From: Ifrita kowaldi
Taxonomy: Eukaryota > Chordata > Aves > Passeriformes > Cinclosomatidae
Direction: 5' to 3'
Assembly (NCBI GenBank): GCA_013398055.1
Contig: VZRS01006544.1
Location: 62,258-126,257 of the forward strand
Length of the DNA stretch: 64,000 nucleotides
The notes beneath the pieces were generated by a model that was given only the letters and a program-made list of their open reading frames with translations, was not told the origin of the DNA and searched no databases. Positions 27,001 to 37,500 of this stretch are shown here, piece by piece (positions within the stretch are counted from its first letter, which is position 1; every line of letters starts with the position of its first letter). The translations under genes were made by a program, and so were the position numbers.

Positions 27001-29473
27001 GGAAAATACTCTCCATCAGTGCACTATTTCTGCTCCCCAGCAGCCTCTGGCCCAACACCTTGCACAGACACCAACTGCTGTGAATTAAATCATCTTTGCA
27101 GAATGGTCACCACCTGACATCGTGAACTAGTTCCCTCTATTCAATACACACCCACCCCAGCTGCTTTTTTGGGATGACTAGGAAGCAATAAAGCAGTTTG
27201 AGAAAAGAATCCCTGAATACTGAGTCAAAATACAGCTAAAGAAGCACCAGAGAACTGGCAAATGAAAACCTCCCTTCTCCACAGCGATGTTTAGTGTTTC
27301 CCTTGATGTAGCAATAAAATATCTGAAGTTTCTCTGTTCCAAGCTAAAAAGAGGTGCCAATTGCATAAACAGGTGATTACTGTTGGGATGGGCAATGTGA
27401 ATTTTTTCTTGCAAAAAGGTAATAGCTTTTTTGTTTATGACTAGCAGCTGTTCTAAGTAAGTTTAATGTATCATGGCTGTAACATGCCATATAGGATGGA
27501 CAAGAGGAAAAAATAAGCAGGGTTTAATAGCACATCTGTGGCTAGTTAGTTATGGTAAACTTCAGGTATGTGGTGATTTCAGCATATGTTCCTAAATATT
27601 TTCCCGGCAACTGGATCTAAGACAAAACCTGTTACAGTCTTTTGGGGAGTAATTAATGCACCTAGTTACTTCAAACCCCACCAAATTATGAAAAGATCTG
27701 CTTGATTTCCCTGTAAAAAGCACTGATGAGTGATCATGTCCAGAAATGAGGCTTCAAGCCTGCAACAAGTTCTGTAAGAATGGCAGGAAATTTCTGGCCC
27801 TGAGCAGCGACACTGCTAATGGGACATAGAACATAAACACAGGACTCCCCATCAGGGAGGTTCTGAGGCCAGAGAGAATTATAAAGGCATAAAGCAGCAA
27901 TAACTTGCATCGAGCAGAGCACAACTTCCCATTCACTTGTCACAGTGATGACACGCTGCAGTGCTGTTGCTGAAGAGTTGGCTGGTGTGCAGCATGTCTC
28001 TGTGCTTTTCCTTTCCTCTCCCCTGCAAATTAATTCGTCTGTATTTCCCCCATCTGGCCTGTCTTGCTCATGTTTGTGTGTTTCTGTTTTCCACAATTTC
28101 TGTCCACAACGGCCACTTGCAGGCCAGACTTGCAGGCGCTGCTCCCGAGGAGCTGAGTCCTGGTGTTCCCTGCTTGCCCAGACATGCAGACCGGCTCCAC
28201 CGTGTCCCACAGGATCTGAACCTGCCTGCTGTGACACACGGGATGCTCTACTGCTTGCTGGGTTCATGCAGCCCCACCGTGCTCCTGTCCAGATACCCAA
28301 CTTTGTGCACACAACCACCGTCAGCTTTTGATCCGTGGTTTCTTTGCCCTTCTCCTTGCAGGGGGACAATAATGGTTCTCTCATCTGTTGCCCCATTGAG
28401 CCACCCCGCCCCATCACACTGATTTTCACCCATCTCAGGAGTCCTACATGGCAGGACAGTGGCTTTAGAGCTCTTTTCTCTTCTGCAAACTCCATTTGTA
28501 TGCTTCTCTCTCAGCCAGGTTTAGTTCTTTCAGCCGTTTCAAGGATGAAGCTCTAAACTCAAGAATGTCCGACTATGGTCCCCTTCTCTGGAAAGAACCA
28601 GGAGAGGGAGATCTCCTCAGGCAACTGCAGGACTGTGGGCTTTGCAGGGGAGCAAGGTTTCATCAGTTGTGCACATTGACCATCAAAAGGCAGAACTGCT
28701 TTCCTGTCTCCTCTGCTTTCTTTCATCTTCGCCCATCTCCTGGCAGTCACAGTCTGCACTGCAGTAGCAATCTGAGACCACAACCCCGCTGATCTGAGCA
28801 CTGGGCAAAGACAAAACAAGATGCAACATCTGCCCAAAGAACTTGCTCTCTAACAGGCAGAGGGCAAGATGCTGCAGGAGCAAAAGGAGTCCCTGAAAGC
28901 TGCATTGATGATGAGAAGCTCAGCCCTCAGACTTCCCAAATCACAGACTAATGGCTTCATGTGTTACACCAACCCCCTGGACAATCCCCCTTAGACATGA
29001 ATTGGGGCTGCCAGCCATCATTTGTTGTTAATTGCGAATGCAGCCCAAGGCATTTCTCATATTGTCTCAAAAACCATGTCTGCTTTCTGGTGTCTGACTG
29101 TGGAGCTATGTTCAGCTCACGTTTTCAGGTTTTTCTCTATAACAGGAGACCTAGGAGCATGGGCACAGTTTTCTTTTTTTAGGAGCTTTTCCTCTGTTTT
29201 TTTAAACTTTAAGGTCGGTCCTTTGACTTCACTCGGGGGAAATCTTCAGTGACTCCAGGACTCCAGACAAATCTGCAGGAGTGCCTCCTTCCAAGGACTG
29301 CACCTCCCTTTGCAGCCCACAAAGTGTTCTCAGAAGAGATGTAGCAAAAATTAGCCCCAGGTGCAGAGAGGCAGCTCTGAGATGTGCTGTCCTCTGTGCT
29401 TTTATCACGCTGTCTACAGGCTGTGACATCATGAAGACAAAAAAATGTCCCTTCCCTTTGACATTGTTCAGTA

Positions 29474-29510
29474 AATGGTCCAATTTCAAATGGTCCAATG
29501 GAATGGTCCA
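29474..29510. repeat. Triplicated AATGGTCCA motif
   Basis: The 9-mer AATGGTCCA occurs at 29474-29482, 29489-29497 and 29502-29510. The spacing is uneven (15 and 13 bases), so this is a small degenerate minisatellite or a cluster of identical sites rather than a clean tandem array. Confidence 0.75.
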
Positions 29511-30699
29511 GCCTGTTGCCCCTCCCCACCTCTTCCCATCCTCTAAATCCAGGGCCAAAGAAACTTTCCCAACAGAGAGCCATGAGCTCCAGGAACAAGG
29601 ACCTGCTCTGTGTGGCACACCATGACTACCTAACCAGAGCAAAAGCTTTTGTCTTGGGAAGAAGGGATATAAACAGGACTGTCTCCGGCAACCAGGGAGA
29701 ACAAACAGCTCAGAGCTGCAGCCACGCAGATAAGAAAATTGTTCTGGAAATTTTTTCTTACAACACAGAGGAGACAAGTATTTTAAACCCCCAGAACTCC
29801 CATTTTGCCTGTCAGAGTCAAGATATTTAAATAATAAACAGTAAGTTGTGGCAGCAGGGCTTCCTTGATGGAAACCCTTGCTATTGTCACACCCACATGA
29901 ACCTGCTCTGTGACAAAACCTAAACCTGCTACTGATTGACTACTGTGTCAGCTACAAGGCTTTACCATGGGAAAATACAGGTGTTTCCCAACCAGCAAAG
30001 CCACAAAGAACTTCACATGCAATCTGCAGGGACAGGGTGCAGGGGGTTTTGCTCAAGGTCCCCCTGTTGCCAGTGGCATTGTCCTTGGTGGCTGCATCAT
30101 GTGTCAGCAGCTGCAGGCTCAGACTGTCACTGCTGGAAGACAAAAGGAGATGTCCGTAGAAAAGCAGGTCAATGACAATTACTCCCAGAGCCCTGTGAAA
30201 CCGGGGCACCAGAAAACCTGTATTCAGTTCTGGGCTCTCCTGCAGACTTCTGCCGTGACCTTGGACTCATCGTGTAACTTTACTGCCCTTGTTTTCTCAC
30301 TGTTAACTAGAGCAAATACTGAATAGGACTCAATTTATGAACATGTGTAGAAGCGCTTTGATAGCCAGGGGTAAAAGTCAATTAAGACAGGGCGAGCAGT
30401 TGATGGGCCCAACCAATTACTAAAGTAAATGATTCACAAACATACTTCTTTTTGAGAGTGTCATTAAACCAAAACAGATTTGCAAATTATTCGCCTGTTT
30501 GTAGAAGCTGAATAAACCACGGGGAGGGGAGAGGTGGGGAAGCAGGCAACCAACAATGCTTCAAGAACGCTTGAAGACCATGGTGAAGACAAACCCTTCC
30601 TTTGGGTGCATGGCCGGGTGCCAGCACTAACAGCAAGTTTTGGAAAGGTCTCTTATCCCTCTCCATCCTTGATAGACCCGTCTTCCCTTCTGCAGATTT

Positions 30700-30843
30700 T
30701 CCCTGTGCTGAGAAAGTTGATGTCGTTCACCTCAGCTGAGAGACGGGCTGTGCTCAGCTGTGACGAGAGAGAGAGCAGGAGCTGCCCGNTGAGCGCGGCG
30801 GCCCCAGCCGCTACCCCCGGGTCCTGCGCGGCCGCCCGGAGCG
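30700..30843 (+). other. JCAD: Candidate JCAD non-coding exon 1 (3' boundary defined)
   Basis: The best 5' splice site in the CpG island is GCG|GTGAGT, placing the exon end at 30843 and the intron start at 30844. It pairs with the acceptor at 43475/43476 ahead of the first coding exon, which carries 60 bases of 5' UTR. The exon's start is a guess; the transcription start could be anywhere in or near the island. The N at 30789 falls inside it, so the exon sequence may be incomplete. No other strong + strand donor is apparent in the island. Confidence 0.45.
30789..30789. other. Single N in GC-rich promoter (probable gap)
   Basis: One of only two undetermined bases in the window. The other N (46211) is demonstrably a contig join, so this one probably marks a gap of unknown true length too. 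It sits at the edge of the GC-rich island, where sequence dropout is common in bird assemblies. Confidence 0.7.
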
Positions 30844-30860
30844 GTGAGTCCCGGCGCCTC

Positions 30861-30900
30861 GGGGAGGGGGCCGTGGGCAGCTGGGGGAGGCGGGGAGGGG
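30861..30900 (+). other. G-quadruplex-type G-run cluster after exon 1
   Basis: Six runs of three to five G (30861-30864, 30866-30870, 30875-30877, 30883-30887, 30892-30895, 30897-30900) are separated by short loops on the + strand. This meets the usual G4 pattern. It lies 17 bases downstream of the proposed exon 1 donor, on the non-template strand, a typical position for promoter-proximal G4/R-loop sequence. Confidence 0.7.
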
Positions 30901-31500
30901 AAGGACGGCGGCGCTCGGAGGTGTCCCGGAGCGGGCGGCGGTTCGCGGCAGCGGGGGGCGCATCCCTCGGGTTCCCATCCTTTGCACCTGCTCGTTCTTC
31001 TCTCCCCCCCGTGACCGCCGGCTCTGCCGGGGCGCTCTGCCGGCATCCCCCCGGGAGCTCGCCCTGAGCCGAGGTCCCAGGGAAGTTGGTCGGCGCCGCT
31101 CGCTGGAGCCGCTCCCCTTCATTCACCGCCGGCCGCCGTGGTCCTCTGCGCCCGGGACCGGGGCTCCGGCTGCGGCTCGGTGCCGGCTCCTACCGACCCG
31201 AGAGGATGTGGCACCAGGGTCTGAAACGCCAAGTGCCGCCCCTCTTGGTATTTATCTGTACTCCGATATTTACACAGTAGTCAAATGGCTCTTTGGGCTT
31301 TTTTACTTTCTGGTGGTTGTTTTACACCGTGTCCTGTTGCAAAGGAGACAAAAATCCAGCTGTTCTGTCAGAAGGAGATCTGTGCTGTTATGTCATTTCA
31401 TAATTGCCTCAGAATTGCAAATCATGGCCTTAGTCTGCCACTGGATCTCTGCCAAAGGACTCTTGCATCTATTAAGGATGGGTGGTTGTTTGGGTTTTTC

Positions 31501-31575
31501 CTTTTTTTTTTTTTTAAGATTTTAGAATAATTGCTTTTTTTTTTTGTCAAGATTTGAGAATAATGGCTTTTTATT
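31501..31575. repeat. Imperfect ~36-bp tandem repeat with T-runs
   Basis: Two adjacent units each contain a T-run of 11-14 bases followed by AAGATTT, a few bases, then AGAATAAT and TGGCTTT or TTGCTTT. The units begin at about 31502 and 31536. This looks like a local duplication of a poly(T)-led segment, with no detectable transposon body. Confidence 0.6.
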
Positions 31576-34500
31576 GGCGTGGATTCTACATGTTAAGTTT
31601 CTCCAGCCCATGTCTTTAAGTGAACACACGATGTAACTGTTCTGAGTAGTCAGTCTGATTCACAGAGTCAAGACATTAAATCTTGGCTAGTGACAATGAG
31701 AATTGTGTCCTGCTGAAAAGTATTCAACTGCACTTCTTTGCGTGAGCTGAAGCAGTTTCTCATTGTTACTTCAGAAGTTCCGATTCTGCCCAGAATGGCT
31801 GTTGCTTTTTGTGGGTAACAGACACATGGAAAATAGCAACCTTCCGGCTTCAAACTAAACAATATCAGATTAATGACAGAGAAGGGCTCTACAGATCAGA
31901 GATGCAGCCACTTGCAGAGCCTTAATTTGTGCCAGCACTTGGTTTGTAATCACAGAGGCTAGATCTGCCCTACCCTACTACGCTGTGCAGTTCTACCACT
32001 CACCATGGTACCACTTGGAGGGAGAAGTGTGGTCCTGCCAGCTATTCCCTTTTCCTAAGGGTGCTTAGGGCAGTAGGAGCAGGGGGAAGTTGAGGCAGAC
32101 TGCTGCCTTGGGGTAGAGAAGCTGGGCATGGCTGTACCCCTCAAGGCAGGGTCATCTCTCAGCTGCGCCACCAGGGCACATTAGAATACCAACTAAAAGA
32201 CCAATTTGGTCTGTCATTTCAAAGGCTGGGCCCTTCTGCATTCTCCCTTCCTATGCTGATGTTCAGTATTTCTCCATGCTGCAACATGTATTTGCCAGCT
32301 TTTGGAAAAGACAGCTCTTTCAGGGCCTGCCAGGCTGTGTGTACCAACTGGCATATTACAGTACTATATTGTTCTTTAGATGCATAACTTCACTGGCCTC
32401 TTATGACCTAAAAAGCACACAGAAAATAAACAAGGGCATATTGTTCAGTGGGAAGGATGCAGAAAGTTCTTCTACGTTAGCTGTTAGTTAGGGAAACATT
32501 ACTTTTAAGTGTTTCTCCTGATTGTAAGAGGAGTGACATGGCACATGGGAGTTTGTTTTTTGCCAAGCAAGCTCTGTTTGGAAGGTGAGGCATTGCTGAA
32601 CTTCTTGGTCACCTTGGAACTAGTTACGAGTGCATAGCAAAGTCCTGCCCAAATCTTCTCTTCTAATTAATTTGGCCAGAGGCCATCCTAATTAACCTTG
32701 AGGGAGTTCAGGGGTGGGAGAGCTTGGTATGAAACAATTGTTCTTTTGTAATTTGCTGTTCACAATGTGTTGACCAAGCCATGAGCAGCATCTCTAAAAT
32801 CCTCTGGGTCTCTTGCTGAAGCCATTACACCAGTTTATTTGTTTTTTAACAGATGTTGTTTCCTAATCCTTGAGTGGAAAGGGTTACCTTACTTTCTGCA
32901 ACCTTGTTATTGTGCTTTGTTGCAAGGGCCAGTGGACTTGGGCTTGCTGGGGAAACTTACTCACCAGTTCCAGCTGTGAAGGAAGGGGTTGGTCAGCCTT
33001 TCAGCAGTCCTGATGCAATTGTTAAGGTCTCTATGTGAACTGATGGCATCTTTTCACATCTACCTAGAAATAACCCTCAGTTCTTCTGGTATTGGCAGTG
33101 CCTGCAGGGAGCAAAAAGCCGCAGGAGCCTCTTTGCTCAAGTGTATTACAGTTAGGATATTAATGGAATTTGTCAGCCATAACTTGAACTGTCTCAAATG
33201 GTAAGGCAAGGGAAAAAATCTGAGATAGTTGAAAAAAGGAAAAAAAAGTTAAAGGCTGGGTTCTGCTGTTTGAAAATGCTGATGGCAAGTCACTAAGAGT
33301 GTGATGAAGGGGGAAAAATGAACAGCTGTTTCTGATATTTCAGGATGGTCCATCTTCCTCCTTGTGATGATGACTGCTCACCTTGTTGGTCTGGGGGGCT
33401 TATCTGTGCTCAGGAACTGGGTCACCCTTCAACAGCCTGGGCTTACCTTACTGGTGGGCAGCCCTGCCCAGCAGACACAGTGCCTCAGCAGCACAGCATT
33501 GCTTGTGTGTAGCCTTCTCAAGCATCTGTCTAGTTTTTTTCTATGCTAATGCATAAAAATGCTACTTTGGCATTTATTTTCTGGTGGAGCGAGGGGTCGG
33601 GGGAAAATCCTGCTGAGACTACCAGTCAGGACACACAGATCCAAGAAAGAAAGATCAAAGGCATCTGTAATACAGGAAGAAGCAGAGGGTCAATCCGGAA
33701 GAGAGGGCATTTGATGATACATACAAGGGTAATAGAAAAGGGATAACACACAGGAGAGGATGGTAGTGTCCGAAAATGAGTAAACAAACAGATGTGTAAG
33801 ACTATGCTGAGAATTTATTTACTCCAGGAGACACAATCCTTATCTCTTTGAAAGAAGAGAAGACCACACCAACCTTGGAACGCTTCTGCTCCCAGCTACA
33901 TTTGTGAGCAGGAGAAAGTGTTTGTTTATGGATCCCTCCTCTGTGAGTCCTGGCCTGATGGGCCGGCCTGTCCTGCTGTGATTAGTAGGATGCTAATGTG
34001 TGTAATCCTTTTGATCACAGAGCCCAGGCTCTATAAGTCATGTCACTGTCACCTCAAAGAAGTTCAGCCATGTGATAGATCCCTTATTAAAAATTTTTGC
34101 TTTGAAAGATTTAATACAGTTATTATTGGGATCCTTTTTTCCTTTTTTTTAATTTTGTCTTGTACAGATGGAGAGCTTTTCTATTAAAAAAATACAAACA
34201 ATAACACTTATTCATGAAGTCCTAATGTGGGAGTAGCTTTTTAGGACTTTGCCCATAGGTACTTTAGGTGGGATGATTAGCCCATAATATCTTCATTTTA
34301 AGATGTGAGCAACAAATGTGATTCCCCGTGCTTTGTTCCACCAGAGTGGACTGCTCCATACAAAACTGTAAACAACATGGAAACATTCATCTGGTCCTAA
34401 AAAATATCCTCTTCTGCAGCTCCTTTTTGGGAGGGAAAGAGTTGACTAATTACACTTTGTGTAATAAATGTACTATTTTGTTCTCCTGTTGTGACAGACA

Positions 34501-36104
34501 AAAGCTGTCATTTGAGGAAATACACCATATGCTGCCAATTGGTGTAAGGACTGGTTATAGCTGGAGCACAGAGTATCAGTGAGTGCTCTTTAACAATTGC
34601 TCCTTCTCTGAAAAAAATCTGGACCAGTTTCAGTGGACTAATGTGCTGGTCTATCATCAGTGAAAGCAAGCTGTTGACATTTTGAAAACCAGCTAATACA
34701 AACAGTGGTATCTGTGCATGCCTGGATGTATCCTCTCTCCCTGTTTTGCTTTTACTTCTGTTTGGATGCTTGTGAGCCTCAGCGTATCAGTGCTCAGTCA
34801 GGGCTGGATTGGCCCATGGCAAATCAAAAAATCAAACTTATTTCAGATACCAACTCCCATCCATGCAGAGTCAGACATGTTTTTCAGCATTGTGTGAACC
34901 CAATACTCAAACACCCACATTACTTAAAAAAAAGAATCTCTCTCTACCGTTTTTTCTTGATGGATGTAAGAAAGCAGAGTCTGAAACCTCCTAACAAACG
35001 GCAGCACCTGGGGAGCAGCCGTCACTTGTTGAGCTCTGCCCCAGGAGATGCTCTGCACTCTCTCTCTCATGCCATGGTGGGTTTGCAGATGCATTTGCAC
35101 TGGTAAGATACAAGACAGGAATAACTACCTTCTGAGAGTTAAATAAACTCTTTGATACTTGCTCCTCTCATCCTCCCCACTTCCTAATTTTATTGGAGAC
35201 ACATTGTATCATTAATTTGTTCTCTGGCACAGTTCCTGCAGGATTTCAGTGCGGTCTTCTTACGCAAAGAATGCAAGGAGGATGTGAGCTGTAATTTTCA
35301 CTGTCTGTGAATCTCTGTGTTAGAGAAAAAATGTGAACTCTCCTGCCCACAGGTAATGTGAGTTAAACACAAAAATTCACATATTTCTTTTTAATTTCTT
35401 TGAGGTGAATGGGGGGGACTGGCCTGGGAAGACATGCAGAGCCAACACAAAGTTGGCTTATCTTATCTTATGGTGGCTATCCTATGCTGGCTTATCTTCC
35501 AGCAACGACTTTGGCATGTCTTCGTCCCATGTGGTCTGCAGAGGTGATTATGCATGTAGCACTAGCGGCTTCGAAGCCTTCAGTACAGCACTGACTGTAA
35601 TGGGAACTTGGTTGAAGCTTTGCCTAGTGTGTATCTGTGATCTGATAGGAGTCCTTTGGTCAGGACCCCGTTCCAGTGCCTCTGCTCAGCTCATCAGCTG
35701 CCTCTTCTTTGCTCAGGAGCCTTCAAACCATAGTGTGTGTTTTGTGTCTCAGCCTCCCTATCCCTCCCACCCCTGGAGGAGAGGCAAAGTTTGTTTTTCT
35801 ACCCCTGTGCCAGACCTGCTCCCCCTTAGCATTCCCCTCACTCTTCTCTGCAATACAGAGGTGTCAGGAAAGGAGGGTGCAGGGAGAGTTGTAGCAGGAG
35901 GGGCTGGGGATAGAGGGAAAAGCCACCTTGAGGTGAGGTGAGGTGACTGTTTGTAATGCTGAGAGACTCGTACGCAAGAGTTTTGATTTTCTGGGAAATG
36001 TGTGGGGCATGCCAACAAAACAGTAACTTTTGTGGGGGGAGGTAGAGGAAGAACATTAAAAAGTTTGGTTTCCACCCCAAATCTCTTGTTTCTGAGGCAG
36101 GATT

Positions 36105-37500
36105 GCTTCATCTGCACCATTTCTGATAGATTTTCATTTAGTCTGTTCTTGAAAGCCTGTATTGATTCACAGCCTGCCAGCATAAACAATAGACAACTAT
36201 CATTATGGTTAGACAGTTCCTCCTAATATCTAAATCACCCTTGCTGCCTCCTAAGTCAGTCCCTTTGGTTTTCCACATCCACGGAGTAGGATGAGATTAT
36301 TGCTGCCTTTTAACAGCCTGACATATTTAAAACTTGTTTTTGTTTCTCATTCTCTCACCCACATTCCCCCACACTTTTCTTCCAACTAAACAAGCCCACT
36401 TCTTGTACCCTCTTCTCTAGGGGTCACACTTGGCTAATTTTTTTAGCATTCTTGTGAACATCTTGATTGAGGTAGAGCCCCAAACTGAATATAGGGCTGA
36501 GAGGAGAAAAGAGCCTGATGTGTGATGCTCCTCTAGATATATTCCAAGATTATTCACCTGTGTGTACCAAGCCCAGCACTGCTCTTATCATGAAACCATA
36601 GAACTGTTAAGGTTGGAAAAGGTCTCTAAGATCATTGAATCACATGATGTCTTTCCTCTGGCTCTAGCCCCAGAGACTGTTTCGCTGTACTGCTCCATTT
36701 TGTACTTTTGCATGTCATTCTTCTTCTTCAACATGTATTTTTATACCTGCCTGTATTGAATCTCAGTCATTCATTTCAGACTGGGTCTCTGATTTATTAA
36801 GATTTTATTCTAATTTTAATCCCTGAAAATGTTCACAGCATTCCCTAGAGATTTGTAATTGTAATCTTCCTCCTAATTTACAAGTCATTAATGGAAATAC
36901 CGAATAGAGCAAGACCCCAGGCACAGCCCTTATGTGTCTTTTCAGGTTAACATTGGACTTACCACTGTTCCTTGAGTACAGATTTGATGCATTTGTATGC
37001 CTGCCCACAGTAAATTATACCTGAATTGTATTCACCTGGTTTGCATATAAGGCTATCACATGCATTCATCAAAGCTTTCCTCATTCCAACAGCTGACTTC
37101 TACTGTTTTTTCCTCCCTAGTCACTATGCTCCCAGCTCCGTCAAAGAAGAAAATTAAATAGATTAGGCTTAATTTGTTCTTGACAAGTCTGTATTTTCTG
37201 TTTTCTCATGACTGTATCATGTGAGAGTGGATGCAGCTGCAGTGCAAGGCGGCAAGCAGGGAGATGGAAGCTCTTCTTGGATCACACACTTGCTCCCTCC
37301 TGCTCCATGATAAATCAACACTTGTTATTTACAAGTGGATTGAATAATAATTTTTCTGATTTGATATCAAAGCAAGGCTGTTTGGTCTATGATACCCCAG
37401 ATCTGTCTCCTTCCCCCCTTTTGTTTGAAGTTAGATAATATGTTTGCCCTTCACTCATCCTTAGAGAATTTCTAGAAGGTATTTACTCACAGCTTGGAGG
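36105..37500 (-). repeat. Ancient CR1/L3-type LINE fragment, minus strand
   Basis: The + strand reads as the degraded reverse complement of a CR1/L3-family LINE. In order it shows GTTCCTCCTAATATCTAAA (near 36210), the CCAACTAAACAAGCCCACTT block (near 36380), CCAAACTGAATATAGGGCT (near 36480), the GTATTGAATCTCA block (near 36753), the ATTAATGGAAATACCGAATAG block (near 36885), TTAATTTGTTCTTGACAAG (near 37170) and CCAGATCTGTCTCCTTCCCC (near 37397). This order matches the reverse-transcriptase and 3' portion of such elements read backwards. Substitutions and indels are so frequent that no reading frame survives. The outer limits are approximate. Confidence 0.75.
36590..36650 (-). repeat. CR1 3'-tail-like insertion inside the older LINE
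   Basis: The segment containing ACCATAGAACTGTTAAGGTT, then GGAAAAGGTCTCTAAGATCATT, matches the 3'-terminal block of a CR1 subfamily in reverse orientation. It interrupts the older LINE: sequence before about 36590 and after about 36660 belongs to successive parts of the older element. A nested insertion is the simplest reading. Chance similarity within a diverged family is the alternative. Confidence 0.6.

Larger units (their letters stand above)
9931..30600. other. Intergenic DNA upstream of JCAD, no supported gene
   Basis: About 20 kb with no coding exon that I can recognise on either strand. The longest minus-strand frame (27734-28495, 253 codons) has no familiar domain and overlaps open frames on the other strand. 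An A-run lies at 10541-10555, and 13590-13670 is AT-rich with TATATG-type repeats. The last few hundred bases (30360-30520), directly upstream of the CpG island, contain CCAAT- and ATTA-type motifs compatible with a proximal regulatory region. Confidence 0.55.
30730..31215 (+). promoter_or_regulatory. JCAD: CpG island, likely JCAD promoter
   Basis: This is the strongest GC- and CpG-dense block upstream of the JCAD coding exons, in otherwise CpG-poor DNA. It includes GAGCGCGGCGGCC near 30791, GGGCGGCGGTTCGCGG near 30933 and GACCCGAGAGG near 31195. Housekeeping and endothelial genes commonly start in such islands, and the orientation and distance fit the first exon of JCAD, whose coding exons start 12.7 kb downstream on the same strand. 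No TATA box is evident. A single undetermined base at 30789 suggests a join through hard-to-sequence GC-rich DNA, so part of the island may be missing. The transcription start cannot be fixed from sequence alone. Confidence 0.65.

Noticed and set aside
27734..28495. Longest non-JCAD open frame (253 codons, minus strand)
   Set aside because: No recognisable domain or family resemblance, it overlaps sizeable open frames on the opposite strand, and it has no promoter or splice context. It is most likely a chance ORF.
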